Counted from the stretch's first letter, positions 8,919 to 17,889 are shown. The stretch: DNA of 64,000 nucleotides from Roseateles_C aquae (GCF_032337115.1 NZ_JAVXZY010000006.1:124001-188000), one strand, 5' to 3'. Notes: a model not told the origin generated them from the sequence alone. Numbers and translations are program-made.

Positions 8919-10060
8919 TGCGCCATCTCCTTGGCCACCACGTCGATCATCTCGGCCATGATTTCGAACGACGGTGGATCGATCACCTGGCTCAGCCGCG
9001 GCTCAACCGCCAGGCCGGTAGGCTGCAAGGCGTTGACGAAGCGCTGGCTGTCGGCAATCCGGAAGCCGTATTCCACGGCAATGCCCTGCAGTTCTTCGTC
9101 GTGGGCAAGCAGTTCGCCGAGCGCCTTGGCACGCTCATTCGTCGACACAAAAACGACCTTGTTGACGATGGTCGGCTGTGGATAGAGCAGCACCATATCG
9201 GCACTGACGCCCTTCTTGGTCATCGCAAAACTGACCAGCTGGTTCTCGTAGATGAAGGCCAGCGGCGTCTTGCCCATGCCGATCGCGACGTAATCGTCAA
9301 AATTGCCGTTGACGTAGTTCTCCTGATAGCCCTGGCGCTTGAACAGTTCGGCCAGCTTCAACGCTGTGGCCTGCGCGGTCGGCCTATCGGTGACCACGTC
9401 ACCAAGGAGCGAGTGGCTGGTCAGGGCCAGGTACATGGCGCCCGAATTGCTGCGGCGCAGGTCGGTGGTCGAAACCAGCACGCTGCGGGTCACCTCATAG
9501 GCGCCAGCGTCCTTGAGTTCCTTCCATTTCTTCTTGGCCAGCATCAGCTGCGTGAGCCTGGCCATGTCCACGCCATAGACCCGCGGCGACAGCGGCCGTG
9601 CGAGCCCGTTGGCCACCAGGATGCGCGCAATCGGCTCCCAGGACGCGATCACCATGGGTGTATGAAACGGTGCCACCTGCGCCGCGGCGATGTTCAGCTT
9701 GCGCGCTGCATCGACCACCTGGTTGGCGGCCACCACGCCCGAGGGAAACAAGAAGTCCGGGGCGCCTTCCTTGCCCGCCGCGGCCAGCTTGTCACCCATC
9801 TCACGGCTGCCAACGCGACTGACGGCAACCGGCAGATGCTTGGCCGCCAGGCGCTGCTGCACCCGGGGGTCCTTGAAATAGCCTTCAACGTCCAGTGAGA
9901 TCAGGCCCTTGAGCGCCACACTGCCGGACTGCTCGGCCAGCTCGAGCCGCTGCTGCTTCTCCTGGTGCTCACCGCGCAATGCGACATACAAGGCGCCAGC
10001 GAACGCCGCCCCCAGCGCCACGGTGATGAGCGCGCGCCTACCCGTCGAGATTGTCGCCAT
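8915..10060 (-). CDS. Exported solute-binding-like protein, first gene of the telA operon
   Basis: A 381-residue protein with an N-terminal signal-anchor (about 8-28, ALITVALGAAFAGALYVAL) followed by a bacterial extracellular solute-binding fold. It is similar in layout to the N-terminal domain of the next gene. The ATG at 10060 follows a GGGGAGG tract, closer than usual. A TTG at 10090 in frame is an alternative start. Its last bases overlap the vWA gene by 4 bp. As the promoter-proximal gene it probably sets expression of the whole cluster. Confidence 0.75.
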   Translation of the reverse strand: MATISTGRRALITVALGAAFAGALYVALRGEHQEKQQRLELAEQSGSVALKGLISLDVEGYFKDPRVQQRLAAKHLPVAVSRVGSREMGDKLAAAGKEGAPDFLFPSGVVAANQVVDAARKLNIAAAQVAPFHTPMVIASWEPIARILVANGLARPLSPRVYGVDMARLTQLMLAKKKWKELKDAGAYEVTRSVLVSTTDLRRSNSGAMYLALTSHSLLGDVVTDRPTAQATALKLAELFKRQGYQENYVNGNFDDYVAIGMGKTPLAFIYENQLVSFAMTKKGVSADMVLLYPQPTIVNKVVFVSTNERAKALGELLAHDEELQGIAVEYGFRIADSQRFVNALQPTGLAVEPRLSQVIDPPSFEIMAEMIDVVAKEMAQ

Positions 10061-10174
10061 GGCCTCCCCGCCCTGATCAGATGCGCGCAATATAGACGCA
10101 AACCCTGCTCAGAACAGTCGGCATTCACACCATGGCCACCGCGCCATGACGCGACACCCGGGCGCTCGCTCGGT

Positions 10175-10498
10175 TCAAGCCAGTCCAAAGGCCGCCCGCG
10201 CCTTCAGGCACTGTGGCTGCCCGGCCTGCAGTTCGCGGCAGACCTCGGGTCGCTGCTCGTACACCGTACAGGCCACCTGTTCACCAATTGTTCCGGCCAA
10301 GGCCACGCAGCGCGGCTGCTTGCTGCTGGTGCCCTTCATGCAGCTGAGCCAGGGGTTCAGCGATTCGGTCAAGGCCTCGTCCAGGCCGCGCGCGGCGGCC
10401 TCGGCCCAGTAGAAGGACACACGGTACTGTGCACAGCAGGCACCGCAGCGGGTGCAATCGAGGTCAATGCCTGCGGGAAGTTGATGAGGCTCGCGCAT
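10175..10498 (-). CDS. YkgJ-family cysteine cluster protein
   Basis: A 107-residue protein with C15, C18, C21 and C22 in DCTRCGACC and further cysteines at 53, 64, 77, 87 and 97. This is the pattern of the YkgJ-type putative zinc- or iron-chelating domain (UPF0153). The ACTVYEQRPEVCREL segment is typical of the family. The start at 10498 places the Cys motif near the N-terminus as in homologues. No convincing ribosome site was found for this or for the alternative at 10531. Function unknown. Confidence 0.8.
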   Translation of the reverse strand: MREPHQLPAGIDLDCTRCGACCAQYRVSFYWAEAAARGLDEALTESLNPWLSCMKGTSSKQPRCVALAGTIGEQVACTVYEQRPEVCRELQAGQPQCLKARAAFGLA

Positions 10499-10726
10499 GC
10501 TCTGCAAGGGTCTGCATTCGTCGGCGCGCATTGTGCCAAAGCCGCGGCAGCGTCGGCCGGCCCAAGGGAAGACAAATGGAAGACAAATCCGCGACATCCG
10601 GCGGATGCCTTGGCGCGGCCGAATTCCTAGGATGCCGAGCAATCCACAGGCCCGCAATGACGACGCCTGCGGGGGAGGAGGAGGGCCCTCTCGGGCTCAT
10701 ACCGGTATTCATCGACGGAGACTTCA

Positions 10727-12280
10727 ATGCAATCACATCGAATTCGAACCGGCCGTGGCGGCGCCGCGCTGCTGGCCTGCGCGGCCCTGCTTGCAGCCTG
10801 CGGGGGGGGTAACAATTCCGCCGTGCCGAGCCGGCCGCAACTGGCCCTGAGCGGCACGGCCGCCACCGGCACGGCCATCGGCAATGCGACGGTACAGGTC
10901 AAGTGCCTGGGTGCCAGCGGCCAGACCAGCAGCGCAGCCGATGGCAGCTACCAGCTGCGCCTGGACGGTGCCAGCCTGCCTTGCGTGCTGCGCGTCAACG
11001 ACGGCCGTGGCCGGGTGCTGCACTCGGTGGCGCAGGACACGGTCAGCCCGACCGTCGCCCACGTCACGCCGCTGACCGAGCTGCTGCTGACGCGCAGTGC
11101 CCGTTTGGCCGCCGCCAGCGCTTTTGACAGCTATTCAGACAAGCTTGCGGCAACGCTTTCGGCCAGCACGATCAGCAAGGCGCAGGCCGAGGTGAGCAGT
11201 CTGCTCAACGGCACCGTAGACACCAGCGGCATTGCCAGCTTCATCAGCAGCCCGCTGAAGGTGCTGCCCGGCGACCCGCACGACACGGTGCTCGACAAGC
11301 TGGGCCAGCGCGTCGCCGCCGATCGCTTTGCCGAACTGAGCAAGCTGCTGGCCAGTACCGGCCCCCTGCCCGACCCGGCGCCGTTCAAGCCCGAGTTGCA
11401 CCTGGGGGCAGACAGCGTCACCGTGCCGGTCGGTGGCACCGTGGCGCTGGTCGCCTCGCTGAACTATCCGCCCAATGTGCGCTATTTGCGCCCACCGCTG
11501 ACCTGGAGCGTGGTCGAAACAGGCGCCGGCAAGCTCGCCGACGATGGCCTGGGCAGCCGCTACACGGCGCCGGACAAGAAGGGTGTCTACCACCTCAAGG
11601 CCAGCCGCGATGACTACGCCAACGTCAGCGCCACGATGACCGTCAACGTGATCGACTTCGTGCCGGTGCTGGAGCTCAGTGAACGCGCCATCACGCTGAT
11701 GCCCGGCCAGAGCCACCGCTTCAGCGCCTATATCAACTACCCGCCGGGCACCAGCTACGTCCGTCAGCCGACCAGCTGGAAGCTGCTGGAGGCCGATGGC
11801 GGCAGCATCAGCATCGATGGCCTGTACCAGGCACCCAGCAAGCCTGGCACCTACCATGTGCAGGTGCGCCGCGACGACTTCCCTGAGAAGACGCTGACGG
11901 TGGACGTCAAGGTCGGCGACTATCAAAGCCTGGACCGCTACGCGATGCCCTTGCAGTACCTGGGCTTGCAGCCAGAGCGCAGCGTGATCAAGGATGCGGC
12001 GGCCTGGAGCAGCTGGAAGAAGTCGCACGGCGTTGAGGCGCAGACGGACGACGAGGTCGACTTCAGCAAGCACATGGTGGTGGCCATCGTCTGGCCGGCC
12101 CTGAAGCAGTGTGGCAGCGCCGAGCTTCTGGGCCTGAAGCCGCAGGGCCAGGTGCTGCAGGCCAGCATTCGCATCGCCGCAGCGCCCGCCGATACGGCCT
12201 GCCCGGCGGTGATGTGGAATCCGGTCTGGCTGCTGGCCACCGCGCGCTCCGACTTGCCGCTGCAGGTGGTCGAGCAGTAA
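10727..12280 (+). CDS. Lipoprotein with two Ig-like repeats, unknown function
   Basis: A 517-residue protein with a lipobox LLAAC (Cys25) and a Gly/Asn linker. Residues about 38-120 form a carboxypeptidase-regulatory-like segment. Two tandem Ig-like domains follow (about 225-310 and 315-400), both carrying the pattern N-Y-P-P...Y-x-R-x-P-x-x-W. The C-terminal 110 residues form a separate domain with three Cys. The ATG follows GGAGACTTCA, a good ribosome site. It is probably anchored in the outer membrane. I do not recognise a specific function. The gene converges on the sensor kinase with a 7 bp gap. Confidence 0.75.
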   Translation: MQSHRIRTGRGGAALLACAALLAACGGGNNSAVPSRPQLALSGTAATGTAIGNATVQVKCLGASGQTSSAADGSYQLRLDGASLPCVLRVNDGRGRVLHSVAQDTVSPTVAHVTPLTELLLTRSARLAAASAFDSYSDKLAATLSASTISKAQAEVSSLLNGTVDTSGIASFISSPLKVLPGDPHDTVLDKLGQRVAADRFAELSKLLASTGPLPDPAPFKPELHLGADSVTVPVGGTVALVASLNYPPNVRYLRPPLTWSVVETGAGKLADDGLGSRYTAPDKKGVYHLKASRDDYANVSATMTVNVIDFVPVLELSERAITLMPGQSHRFSAYINYPPGTSYVRQPTSWKLLEADGGSISIDGLYQAPSKPGTYHVQVRRDDFPEKTLTVDVKVGDYQSLDRYAMPLQYLGLQPERSVIKDAAAWSSWKKSHGVEAQTDDEVDFSKHMVVAIVWPALKQCGSAELLGLKPQGQVLQASIRIAAAPADTACPAVMWNPVWLLATARSDLPLQVVEQ

Positions 12281-12287
12281 ACGCTGA

Positions 12288-13616
12288 TCAGTGAACGACC
12301 AGCGGCGGCTCGGCAGGCCACTCGGCCACAAAGCAGGCGCCGCCCAGGCGGCTGGCCTCGAGCCGCAGCTGTCCGCCGTGTGCAGCGACGATGCGGGCGA
12401 CGATGGCCAGGCCCAGGCCGTGGCCGGCCAGCGACGCATCGACATCGCGCTGCAGTCTGACAAAGGGCTCGAAGACCCGCTGCGCGTCGGCTGCGGGAAT
12501 GCCGGGCCCGTCGTCCTCGACACGGAGGCGCCAGCCGCCGCTAGGCAGCGGCGCAGCGCTGAGCCGCACCTGCTGCACGGCGTACTTGCGGGCATTGCTG
12601 AGCAGATTGTCGAGCAGCCGGGCCAGCTGACGCGCATCGGCACGGGCGCTGCCCAGGCTCGCGTCGATCGCCAGGTCCAGCGCCGCGGCGGCCGGCGGCA
12701 CGGGCCAGGTCGCCGCCGCCTGCTGCAACAGCGTCTGGAGATCGACATCGGCCAACTGCAAGGGCGTCTGCTCCAGTCGGCTGTAGCCGAGCAGCTCGGT
12801 CACCAGGGCCTGCAACTCGTCGAGATCGCCCTCCATGGCGGCGAGCCGCGCGTCGCGCTGTTCGGCACTGGGCGCCTCGCGCAACAGCGCCAGGCCAAAG
12901 CCGAGCCGGGCAATCGGCGTGCGCAATTCATGCGACACCGCGTGCAGCAGATCACGCCGGCCGTCGAGCAGCCCTTGCAGCCGGGCGGCCATCTGGTTCA
13001 TGCCCTCGGCCAAGGGCTGCAGGCTGGCACTGACCGGCCTGACAGCGCGCGCGTGCAAGCGCCCGGCGGCCCAGTCCTGCACCGTTTGCGACAGCGCCAG
13101 CAGCCCGCGCCAATGGGCCCGCGACCACCAGACCAGCGGCAGCAGCAGCACCAGCGCCACCAGCAGCAGGCGCAGGGCCTCGCGGCGCCAGACATCGGCC
13201 ACATCGATAGGCAGCCCGCTGATGCGCAGCACCTCGGCCTCGCTGTCAACGTAGCGCAGGCCCCGGATGTCAACCCGCCGCAGCAGCGCCTTGGCGCCAA
13301 TGTCCAGCACCAGCGCGCCGGTCTGCAGCGCCTCTTGCCGGCGCTCGTCCAGCGTCGGCAGCACCTGGGCGAGCGGCAGCAGCTCGTAGCGCTGCGCCGA
13401 GACTTCACGGACCTTGTTCAAGCGCGCCAGCCACTCGTCGCCCGGTGCCTGGTCGATGTACTGTTCGAGCAGAAAGATCTGGCCGGCGGCCTGCTTGCGG
13501 GCGATGTCCTCCAGCGGGTCACCATAAAGACGGGCGAAAACCAGATAGACCAGCGCGCTGGCCAGCAAGAGGGCGGCCAGCGTCAGCGGCAGCAGACGCC
13601 AGAGCAGGCGGTTCAT
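12288..13616 (-). CDS. Sensor histidine kinase, RstB-like
   Basis: A 442-residue inner-membrane kinase: TM1 about 5-28, periplasmic sensor about 29-148, TM2 about 149-172, HAMP about 173-222, HisKA with phospho-acceptor H229 (VSHELRTPIARL), and an HATPase_c domain with an N box (NLLSNARKY), a G1 box (VEDDGPGIP) and a G2 box (GHGLGLAIV). The architecture and regulator pairing resemble RstAB. Its ATG overlaps the regulator stop by 4 bp, so the regulator is translated first. The ligand is not known. Confidence 0.9.
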   Translation of the reverse strand: MNRLLWRLLPLTLAALLLASALVYLVFARLYGDPLEDIARKQAAGQIFLLEQYIDQAPGDEWLARLNKVREVSAQRYELLPLAQVLPTLDERRQEALQTGALVLDIGAKALLRRVDIRGLRYVDSEAEVLRISGLPIDVADVWRREALRLLLVALVLLLPLVWWSRAHWRGLLALSQTVQDWAAGRLHARAVRPVSASLQPLAEGMNQMAARLQGLLDGRRDLLHAVSHELRTPIARLGFGLALLREAPSAEQRDARLAAMEGDLDELQALVTELLGYSRLEQTPLQLADVDLQTLLQQAAATWPVPPAAAALDLAIDASLGSARADARQLARLLDNLLSNARKYAVQQVRLSAAPLPSGGWRLRVEDDGPGIPAADAQRVFEPFVRLQRDVDASLAGHGLGLAIVARIVAAHGGQLRLEASRLGGACFVAEWPAEPPLVVH

Positions 13617-14302
13617 TCCCAGGCCGACGGGCTGAGCAGATAGCCCTCGCCCCAGACGGTCTTGATCCGTTCGGCATGCGCATCATCGAACTTGCGGCGC
13701 AGCCGCGAGACGCTGTTGTCGATCGAGCGGTCCAGGCCGTCGAACTCGAGCCCGCGCATGCGCAGCAGCAGTTCATTGCGGCTCATCACCTGGCCGGCCG
13801 ACTCGGCCAGCGCCAGCATCAGCTTGAACTCGGGCTGGTTCAGTTCGACCTCGGCATCGCGCCAGTAGACGGCATGGTTCTCACGCGACACCCGCAGCCG
13901 ACCAACGACGATGTCGCGCCGGGCCGGCGCTCCGGCCACCGGCGCCGCCCGGCGCACCAGTGCGCGCAAGCGGGCCAGCAGCACCCGCGGCTGCACCGGC
14001 TTGTTGATGTAGTCATCGGCGCCCTGCTCCAGGCCGGAGACTTCGTCGAAGGCATCCTCGCGCGCTGTCAGGATCAGCAGCGGCACCGCACTGCGCTCGC
14101 GAATCTGCCGGCAGACGACCAGGCCGTCCAGGCCCGGCAGACTGAGATCCAGGATGACCAGATCCGGCTGCGAGGCCGCGAAGCGCTCCAGCGCCTCGTC
14201 GCCGCGAGCGACGATCTCGACAGCGAACTCATAGGCGCCGAGGTAGTCCCTGACCAGCTCGGCCAGCTTTTGGTCGTCTTCGACCAGCATCACACGCCAC
14301 AT
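13613..14302 (-). CDS. OmpR/RstA-type response regulator
   Basis: A 229-residue regulator with a receiver domain (about 1-120; acidic pair E8/D9/D10, phospho-acceptor D52 in LVILDLSLPG, Lys in the NKPVQP motif) and a winged-helix DNA-binding domain (about 130-228). The start at 14302 is supported by AGGAGG six bases upstream. An extension to 14410 lacks a ribosome site. It is the first gene of the regulator-kinase operon and is divergent from a MipA/OmpV gene. Three direct repeats in the shared promoter are plausible binding sites for it. Confidence 0.92.
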   Translation of the reverse strand: MWRVMLVEDDQKLAELVRDYLGAYEFAVEIVARGDEALERFAASQPDLVILDLSLPGLDGLVVCRQIRERSAVPLLILTAREDAFDEVSGLEQGADDYINKPVQPRVLLARLRALVRRAAPVAGAPARRDIVVGRLRVSRENHAVYWRDAEVELNQPEFKLMLALAESAGQVMSRNELLLRMRGLEFDGLDRSIDNSVSRLRRKFDDAHAERIKTVWGEGYLLSPSAWE

Positions 14303-14357
14303 GCTCACCCTCCTGCGCGGCGATTGTAGAAAGCGCCCGCCGCCAAAAAAGGCCGTC

Positions 14358-14386
14358 GACAAATCCATGACAATTCGCCGACAAAG
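14358..14386. promoter_or_regulatory. Three 11-bp-spaced direct repeats, candidate response-regulator site
   Basis: GACAAAT (14358), GACAATT (14369) and GACAAAG (14380) recur at exactly 11 bp. OmpR-family regulators typically bind tandem half-sites about one helical turn apart. The repeats lie between the divergent regulator and mipA-like genes, so they could control both. The sequence shows the repeats. The binding assignment is inference. Confidence 0.5.
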
Positions 14387-14494
14387 CGAAAACAGGCGAT
14401 GCGTCGGCACACAGGGAGAATGCGCTGGTGTTCAGGCGGCGCCAGTGCGCCAGTATGCCGGCCTTTCGCGTCGCGACCCGAACACACAGCCAGC

Positions 14495-15388
14495 ATGAAC
14501 AAGCTTCTCACCTGCCTCTTTCTGATCAGCCTGGGCCCCTGGGCCGGCGCGCAAACGCCGCTGTTCGAGCCCATGCCGGAGGGCAGCCATGACGCCTTTG
14601 TCGGCCTCGGCCTGGCCAGCCGACCAAGCTATGAGGGCTCGGGGCTGAAGCGCTGGCAGCTGGAGCCGGTGGTCCAGGCGGCCTGGGCGTCCGGCTTCTT
14701 CATTTCCGGCACACAGGCAGGCTGGCGGCTCAGCGATCTGGCTGATGACACGACCGACGCCGGACGTGGCGCGGCGCGCTGGGGCCATTGGGAGTGGGGG
14801 CCGCTGCTGAGCCTGAGGCCGGGACGCAATGCGCAGGGGCGCGGTTGGTTTGTCGACAGCCCGGGCGCCATTGGCGCGCTCGGCAATGATGTCAGCAACC
14901 TGGCGCCCCCGCGCGGCAGCTTGTTGCAAGAGCTGGACCCGATCAGCACCCAGCTGGAAGCGGGCGCCTTCCTGAACCTGCGCATCGGTGCGCAATGGCG
15001 GCTGAGCCAGAGCCTGCTGGCCGGCAAGGGACGCGATGCCACAGCGCTGCGCTGGAGCGTTGACCTGCAATACGCGCTGCCGGCGCCGGCCCCGCATCAC
15101 AGCCTGTCCTGGTCCGCGGGGGGCAGCTGGAGCAATGCCGGCTACAACCGCAGCAGCTTTGGCATCACATCCGCAGAAGCGCTGCGCAGCGGCCTGGCCA
15201 GCTACACGCCGGGCCAGGGCCTGAGCGAACTGCGCACGCAGTTGCGTTGGAACTGGGCGCTCAGCCCGCAATGGTTGCTCAGCACTGCCTTGCAATTGTC
15301 CAGCCTGCAAGGGCCGGCCCGTTCCAGCCCGCTGGTGGAGCGGGCGCGCAGTGCCGCCGTGTCGAGCGCCCTGGTCTACCGCTTCTGA
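14495..15388 (+). CDS. MipA/OmpV-family outer-membrane protein
   Basis: A 297-residue protein with a signal peptide (about 1-19, cleaving near GAQ) and an alternating beta-barrel pattern ending in aromatic LVYRF, as expected for an outer-membrane protein. The early motif VGLGLASRPSYEGS is characteristic of MipA/OmpV proteins. Members act as scaffolds for peptidoglycan enzymes or as small-molecule channels. The start at 14495 gives the signal peptide; the longer ORF from 14399 adds an Arg-rich head with no export signal. It is divergent from the RstAB-like pair, an arrangement often seen with this family. Confidence 0.85.
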   Translation: MNKLLTCLFLISLGPWAGAQTPLFEPMPEGSHDAFVGLGLASRPSYEGSGLKRWQLEPVVQAAWASGFFISGTQAGWRLSDLADDTTDAGRGAARWGHWEWGPLLSLRPGRNAQGRGWFVDSPGAIGALGNDVSNLAPPRGSLLQELDPISTQLEAGAFLNLRIGAQWRLSQSLLAGKGRDATALRWSVDLQYALPAPAPHHSLSWSAGGSWSNAGYNRSSFGITSAEALRSGLASYTPGQGLSELRTQLRWNWALSPQWLLSTALQLSSLQGPARSSPLVERARSAAVSSALVYRF

Positions 15389-15403
15389 CTGCGACGCAAA
15401 GCC

Positions 15404-16114
15404 ATGACCATGCCTCTGATCCGCACCCTGCCCCTGCTGCTGGCCCTGGCCTGCAGTGCCGCGGCATGGGCGGGCGACGACGAGGCCTGGTGGAGCTATC
15501 GCGATGCCTATCGCACGCTGGTGCGCTTCGACAAGCAGGGCCAGCCCAAGCACCTGATACAGCAGCAGCTGCAGGTTCAACCCTTGATCGCCGGCGCCCC
15601 GACCGAAGGCCTGCAACTGCGTCTGCAAGGCAGCCATACCGATCTAGAGCTCAAGCTCGACGCCGCGCTGCAGACCCGCGTGCCGCTGCTCAAATCGGCC
15701 TATGACGACAACGCAGCGCTGCGCCTGAACCGGCGTGCGCAGGCCTTCGGCTTCAAGGTGCGGCTGTCCATCGTGGCGCGCGCTGATGGGGTCTATCCGC
15801 TGGGCGAGCTGCGCCTGGCCTGCGAGCAGGTGCTCAATGCGCAGCTGCGACTCGATCCACAGCAGCCATCCGGCCGGCGCTGTGTCGGCGTGAGTCTGGC
15901 GTTCGGGCGTGATGCGAGCCCCGGCGTCAGTTGGCGCCAGGACGGCCAGAGCCGCGGCCCGATCCACAACCTAACGGCCACGCCCGGGCCGCTGTACCCG
16001 GGCGAGGCTGGACGCGAGCACCAGGTCGTTCAGCTGCGCTGGGACGGCCAGCCCGACACCGCCCAGCTGCTCACCCACAGCACACCGCTGGTGATTGCCG
16101 CCTTGATCGAGTGA
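15404..16114 (+). CDS. Secreted protein of unknown function, partner of the MipA-like gene
   Basis: A 236-residue protein with a signal peptide (about 1-23, ending AAWAG) and a mixed alpha/beta body. The only two mature-region Cys residues (C155 and C175 by rough count) could form a disulfide in the periplasm. It follows the MipA/OmpV gene by 15 bp on the same strand, so it is probably co-transcribed and under the same two-component control. I do not recognise its family. A second ATG at 15410 is an alternative start. Confidence 0.7.
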   Translation: MTMPLIRTLPLLLALACSAAAWAGDDEAWWSYRDAYRTLVRFDKQGQPKHLIQQQLQVQPLIAGAPTEGLQLRLQGSHTDLELKLDAALQTRVPLLKSAYDDNAALRLNRRAQAFGFKVRLSIVARADGVYPLGELRLACEQVLNAQLRLDPQQPSGRRCVGVSLAFGRDASPGVSWRQDGQSRGPIHNLTATPGPLYPGEAGREHQVVQLRWDGQPDTAQLLTHSTPLVIAALIE

Positions 16115-16146
16115 GCGGCGCGGCGGGTCGGTCGCGAGGCGCGGCC

Positions 16147-17202
16147 TCAATCCGGTAGCTCGACCAGCAGCCGGTCAAGCGCCTGATCCAGGCTCAGTTG
16201 CCCGTCGATATAGGCCTGCCAGTGCCGCTGCATCGGTGCCAGCATCTTCGCCCAGCCGCGCCCATAGACGCCGTTCTTCAGCGCATAGGGCTGATAGTCG
16301 ACGCCATCATGTTCGCGCAAGCGCTGACGGACGACCTCGCCAACGGTGTAGAACTGCAGCGCGTGCCAAAGCGCAGGCCGATCGGCGCCGCGCCCCAGCG
16401 CCTGTCGCTTCGTGTTGACCTGTGTGAACAGCGCCTCGACCGGCCCGGTGTGGCTGGCCTCGTGGTACAGCATCTCCAGCGCGGCCAGGCCCTGATACTC
16501 CTCGCGATGACTGGGCAGCACGGACTGCGGCGGACCGTCGGGCGTGTAGGCGCCGCGGATATCGCTGGTGGCGTAGACCACATCGTCACGGAAGCGCTGC
16601 ATTGCAAAGCGCTGCCCGAACAGCTGCTCCAGCCGCGCCTGGATGGAAGCGCCATGGCGTGCATTGAGCGCTTCGGCCACGCGTATCCAGCGCGCATTGC
16701 TGTGCCGGTGCACCGGCCACAGGCCGCGCGCATAGAGCGGCGCCACCCGATCCAGCTGAGCGGCCAACGCCGGCGGCAGCGCCAGGCCAAGGCTCGCCTG
16801 CTGGTCATCGGGCGCGGCGATCAAGGCATGGCGCAGGCGTTCCAGCCCCTCATCGAAGGGGAAATCCAGCGCCGCGTAATTGCCCCGGTAGAACGCCGCC
16901 GCCTCGCTCAAGGCCTGCAGCTCGGTCTCATTGGGCGCCGCCAGCCAGGGCGTGCGCGCCATATGCTGGTCAAAGCTGAGATCGGCGCGTCGGCTGAGCA
17001 CGAACAGCCAGTGGTGCAGATTGAGCAGGAAGTGGTTGTGGAAGTCGAAGCGAATCGGTGCGCTGGCCTGCGCCACTGCTGCAGGGCGGGGCGCCGCGTT
17101 CGCGCCCACTGGCGTGAGTGTCAAGGCCGTCGCAGCGAGGACAGCAAGCAGCGGTGAACAGCTGCCATGCCGGCGGGAGCAGCGATGCAGTGCGCCCATC
17201 AT
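16147..17202 (-). CDS. Secreted protein with HExxH zinc-binding motif
   Basis: A 351-residue protein with an Arg-containing signal peptide (about 1-37). It carries H247-E248-A-S-H251 inside LEMLYHEASHT, the HExxH core of zinc metalloproteases, and E289 in a following helix (TVGEVVRQ) that could be the third ligand of a gluzincin-like site. An aromatic/His-rich region at 51-65 (FDFHNHFLLNLHHW) is also striking. I cannot place it in a named peptidase family, so activity is inferred. It lies 12 bp from the TetR gene on the same strand and may be co-transcribed with it. Confidence 0.65.
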   Translation of the reverse strand: MMGALHRCSRRHGSCSPLLAVLAATALTLTPVGANAAPRPAAVAQASAPIRFDFHNHFLLNLHHWLFVLSRRADLSFDQHMARTPWLAAPNETELQALSEAAAFYRGNYAALDFPFDEGLERLRHALIAAPDDQQASLGLALPPALAAQLDRVAPLYARGLWPVHRHSNARWIRVAEALNARHGASIQARLEQLFGQRFAMQRFRDDVVYATSDIRGAYTPDGPPQSVLPSHREEYQGLAALEMLYHEASHTGPVEALFTQVNTKRQALGRGADRPALWHALQFYTVGEVVRQRLREHDGVDYQPYALKNGVYGRGWAKMLAPMQRHWQAYIDGQLSLDQALDRLLVELPD

Positions 17203-17214
17203 TCGCGTTACCGA

Positions 17215-17889
17215 TCAGCCGCGCAGCCGCATCAGCTGCGCGCTGACCATCTGCGCCATCGTCGTGGCCACCGCCTGCGGGTCAAGGCTGGGGTCGTCGA
17301 ACAGCAGTTCCTGGGCGGCATAGAGGGCGTCGATGGCCAGGCGTATCGTCAGCCGGGCCTGCATGCGATCGGCCCGGGGGTGGGCGGTCATGAAGGGCAC
17401 AAGCAGCATGTCGGTGACGAAATCATGCGAGCGGTTGCGCACCTCTTGCAGCGAGGGCACGGCGCGCAGCGCCCGCGTCACCCAGATGCCGGCCGGCATG
17501 TGCGCGGTCAGTTCCAGGGTGCGCAGGAACAGCTCGGCCACGCTGGCCGCGAAGTCCTGCTCACCCAACTCGAAGGTGCTCGGCACGGCCCAGGGCGTCA
17601 GCAGCTCGTTTTGCACCGCCATCAGCCGCGTGCCCAGCTCATGAAGGATGGCGTATTTATTCGGGAAGTACTGGTAGAGCGCCGGCGGCGAGATGCCGGC
17701 GCGCTGGCAGACCAGATTGGTCGACAGCCGCTCGATGCCCACCTCGCCAAGCAGCTCGCCGCAGGCACCAAGAATGCGCTCATAGGTCTCGACCGCGCGC
17801 GATTGCGAGGGCGCCTTTTTCAGCGCCAGATCGGGCGGCGCGGGCGGCGAGGACTTGGGCTTGCGGGGCATGGTGGCGGTGTCGGACAT
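17215..17889 (-). CDS. TetR/AcrR-family regulator
   Basis: A 224-residue repressor with a Lys/Pro-rich head (1-30) and a TetR helix-turn-helix (about 34-82; QRAGISPPALYQYFPNKYAILHEL), then a helical ligand-binding domain. It is divergent from the TonB receptor operon. A perfect inverted repeat at 17988-18007 lies in the 145 bp between the two genes and is the likely operator. It probably controls the four-gene import/oxidation operon and itself. The ligand is unknown. Confidence 0.88.
   Translation of the reverse strand: MSDTATMPRKPKSSPPAPPDLALKKAPSQSRAVETYERILGACGELLGEVGIERLSTNLVCQRAGISPPALYQYFPNKYAILHELGTRLMAVQNELLTPWAVPSTFELGEQDFAASVAELFLRTLELTAHMPAGIWVTRALRAVPSLQEVRNRSHDFVTDMLLVPFMTAHPRADRMQARLTIRLAIDALYAAQELLFDDPSLDPQAVATTMAQMVSAQLMRLRG

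Noticed and set aside
11135..12748. 537-codon minus-strand frame across the lipoprotein and kinase
   Set aside because: It crosses the ends of two genes with clear domains and shows no domain of its own.
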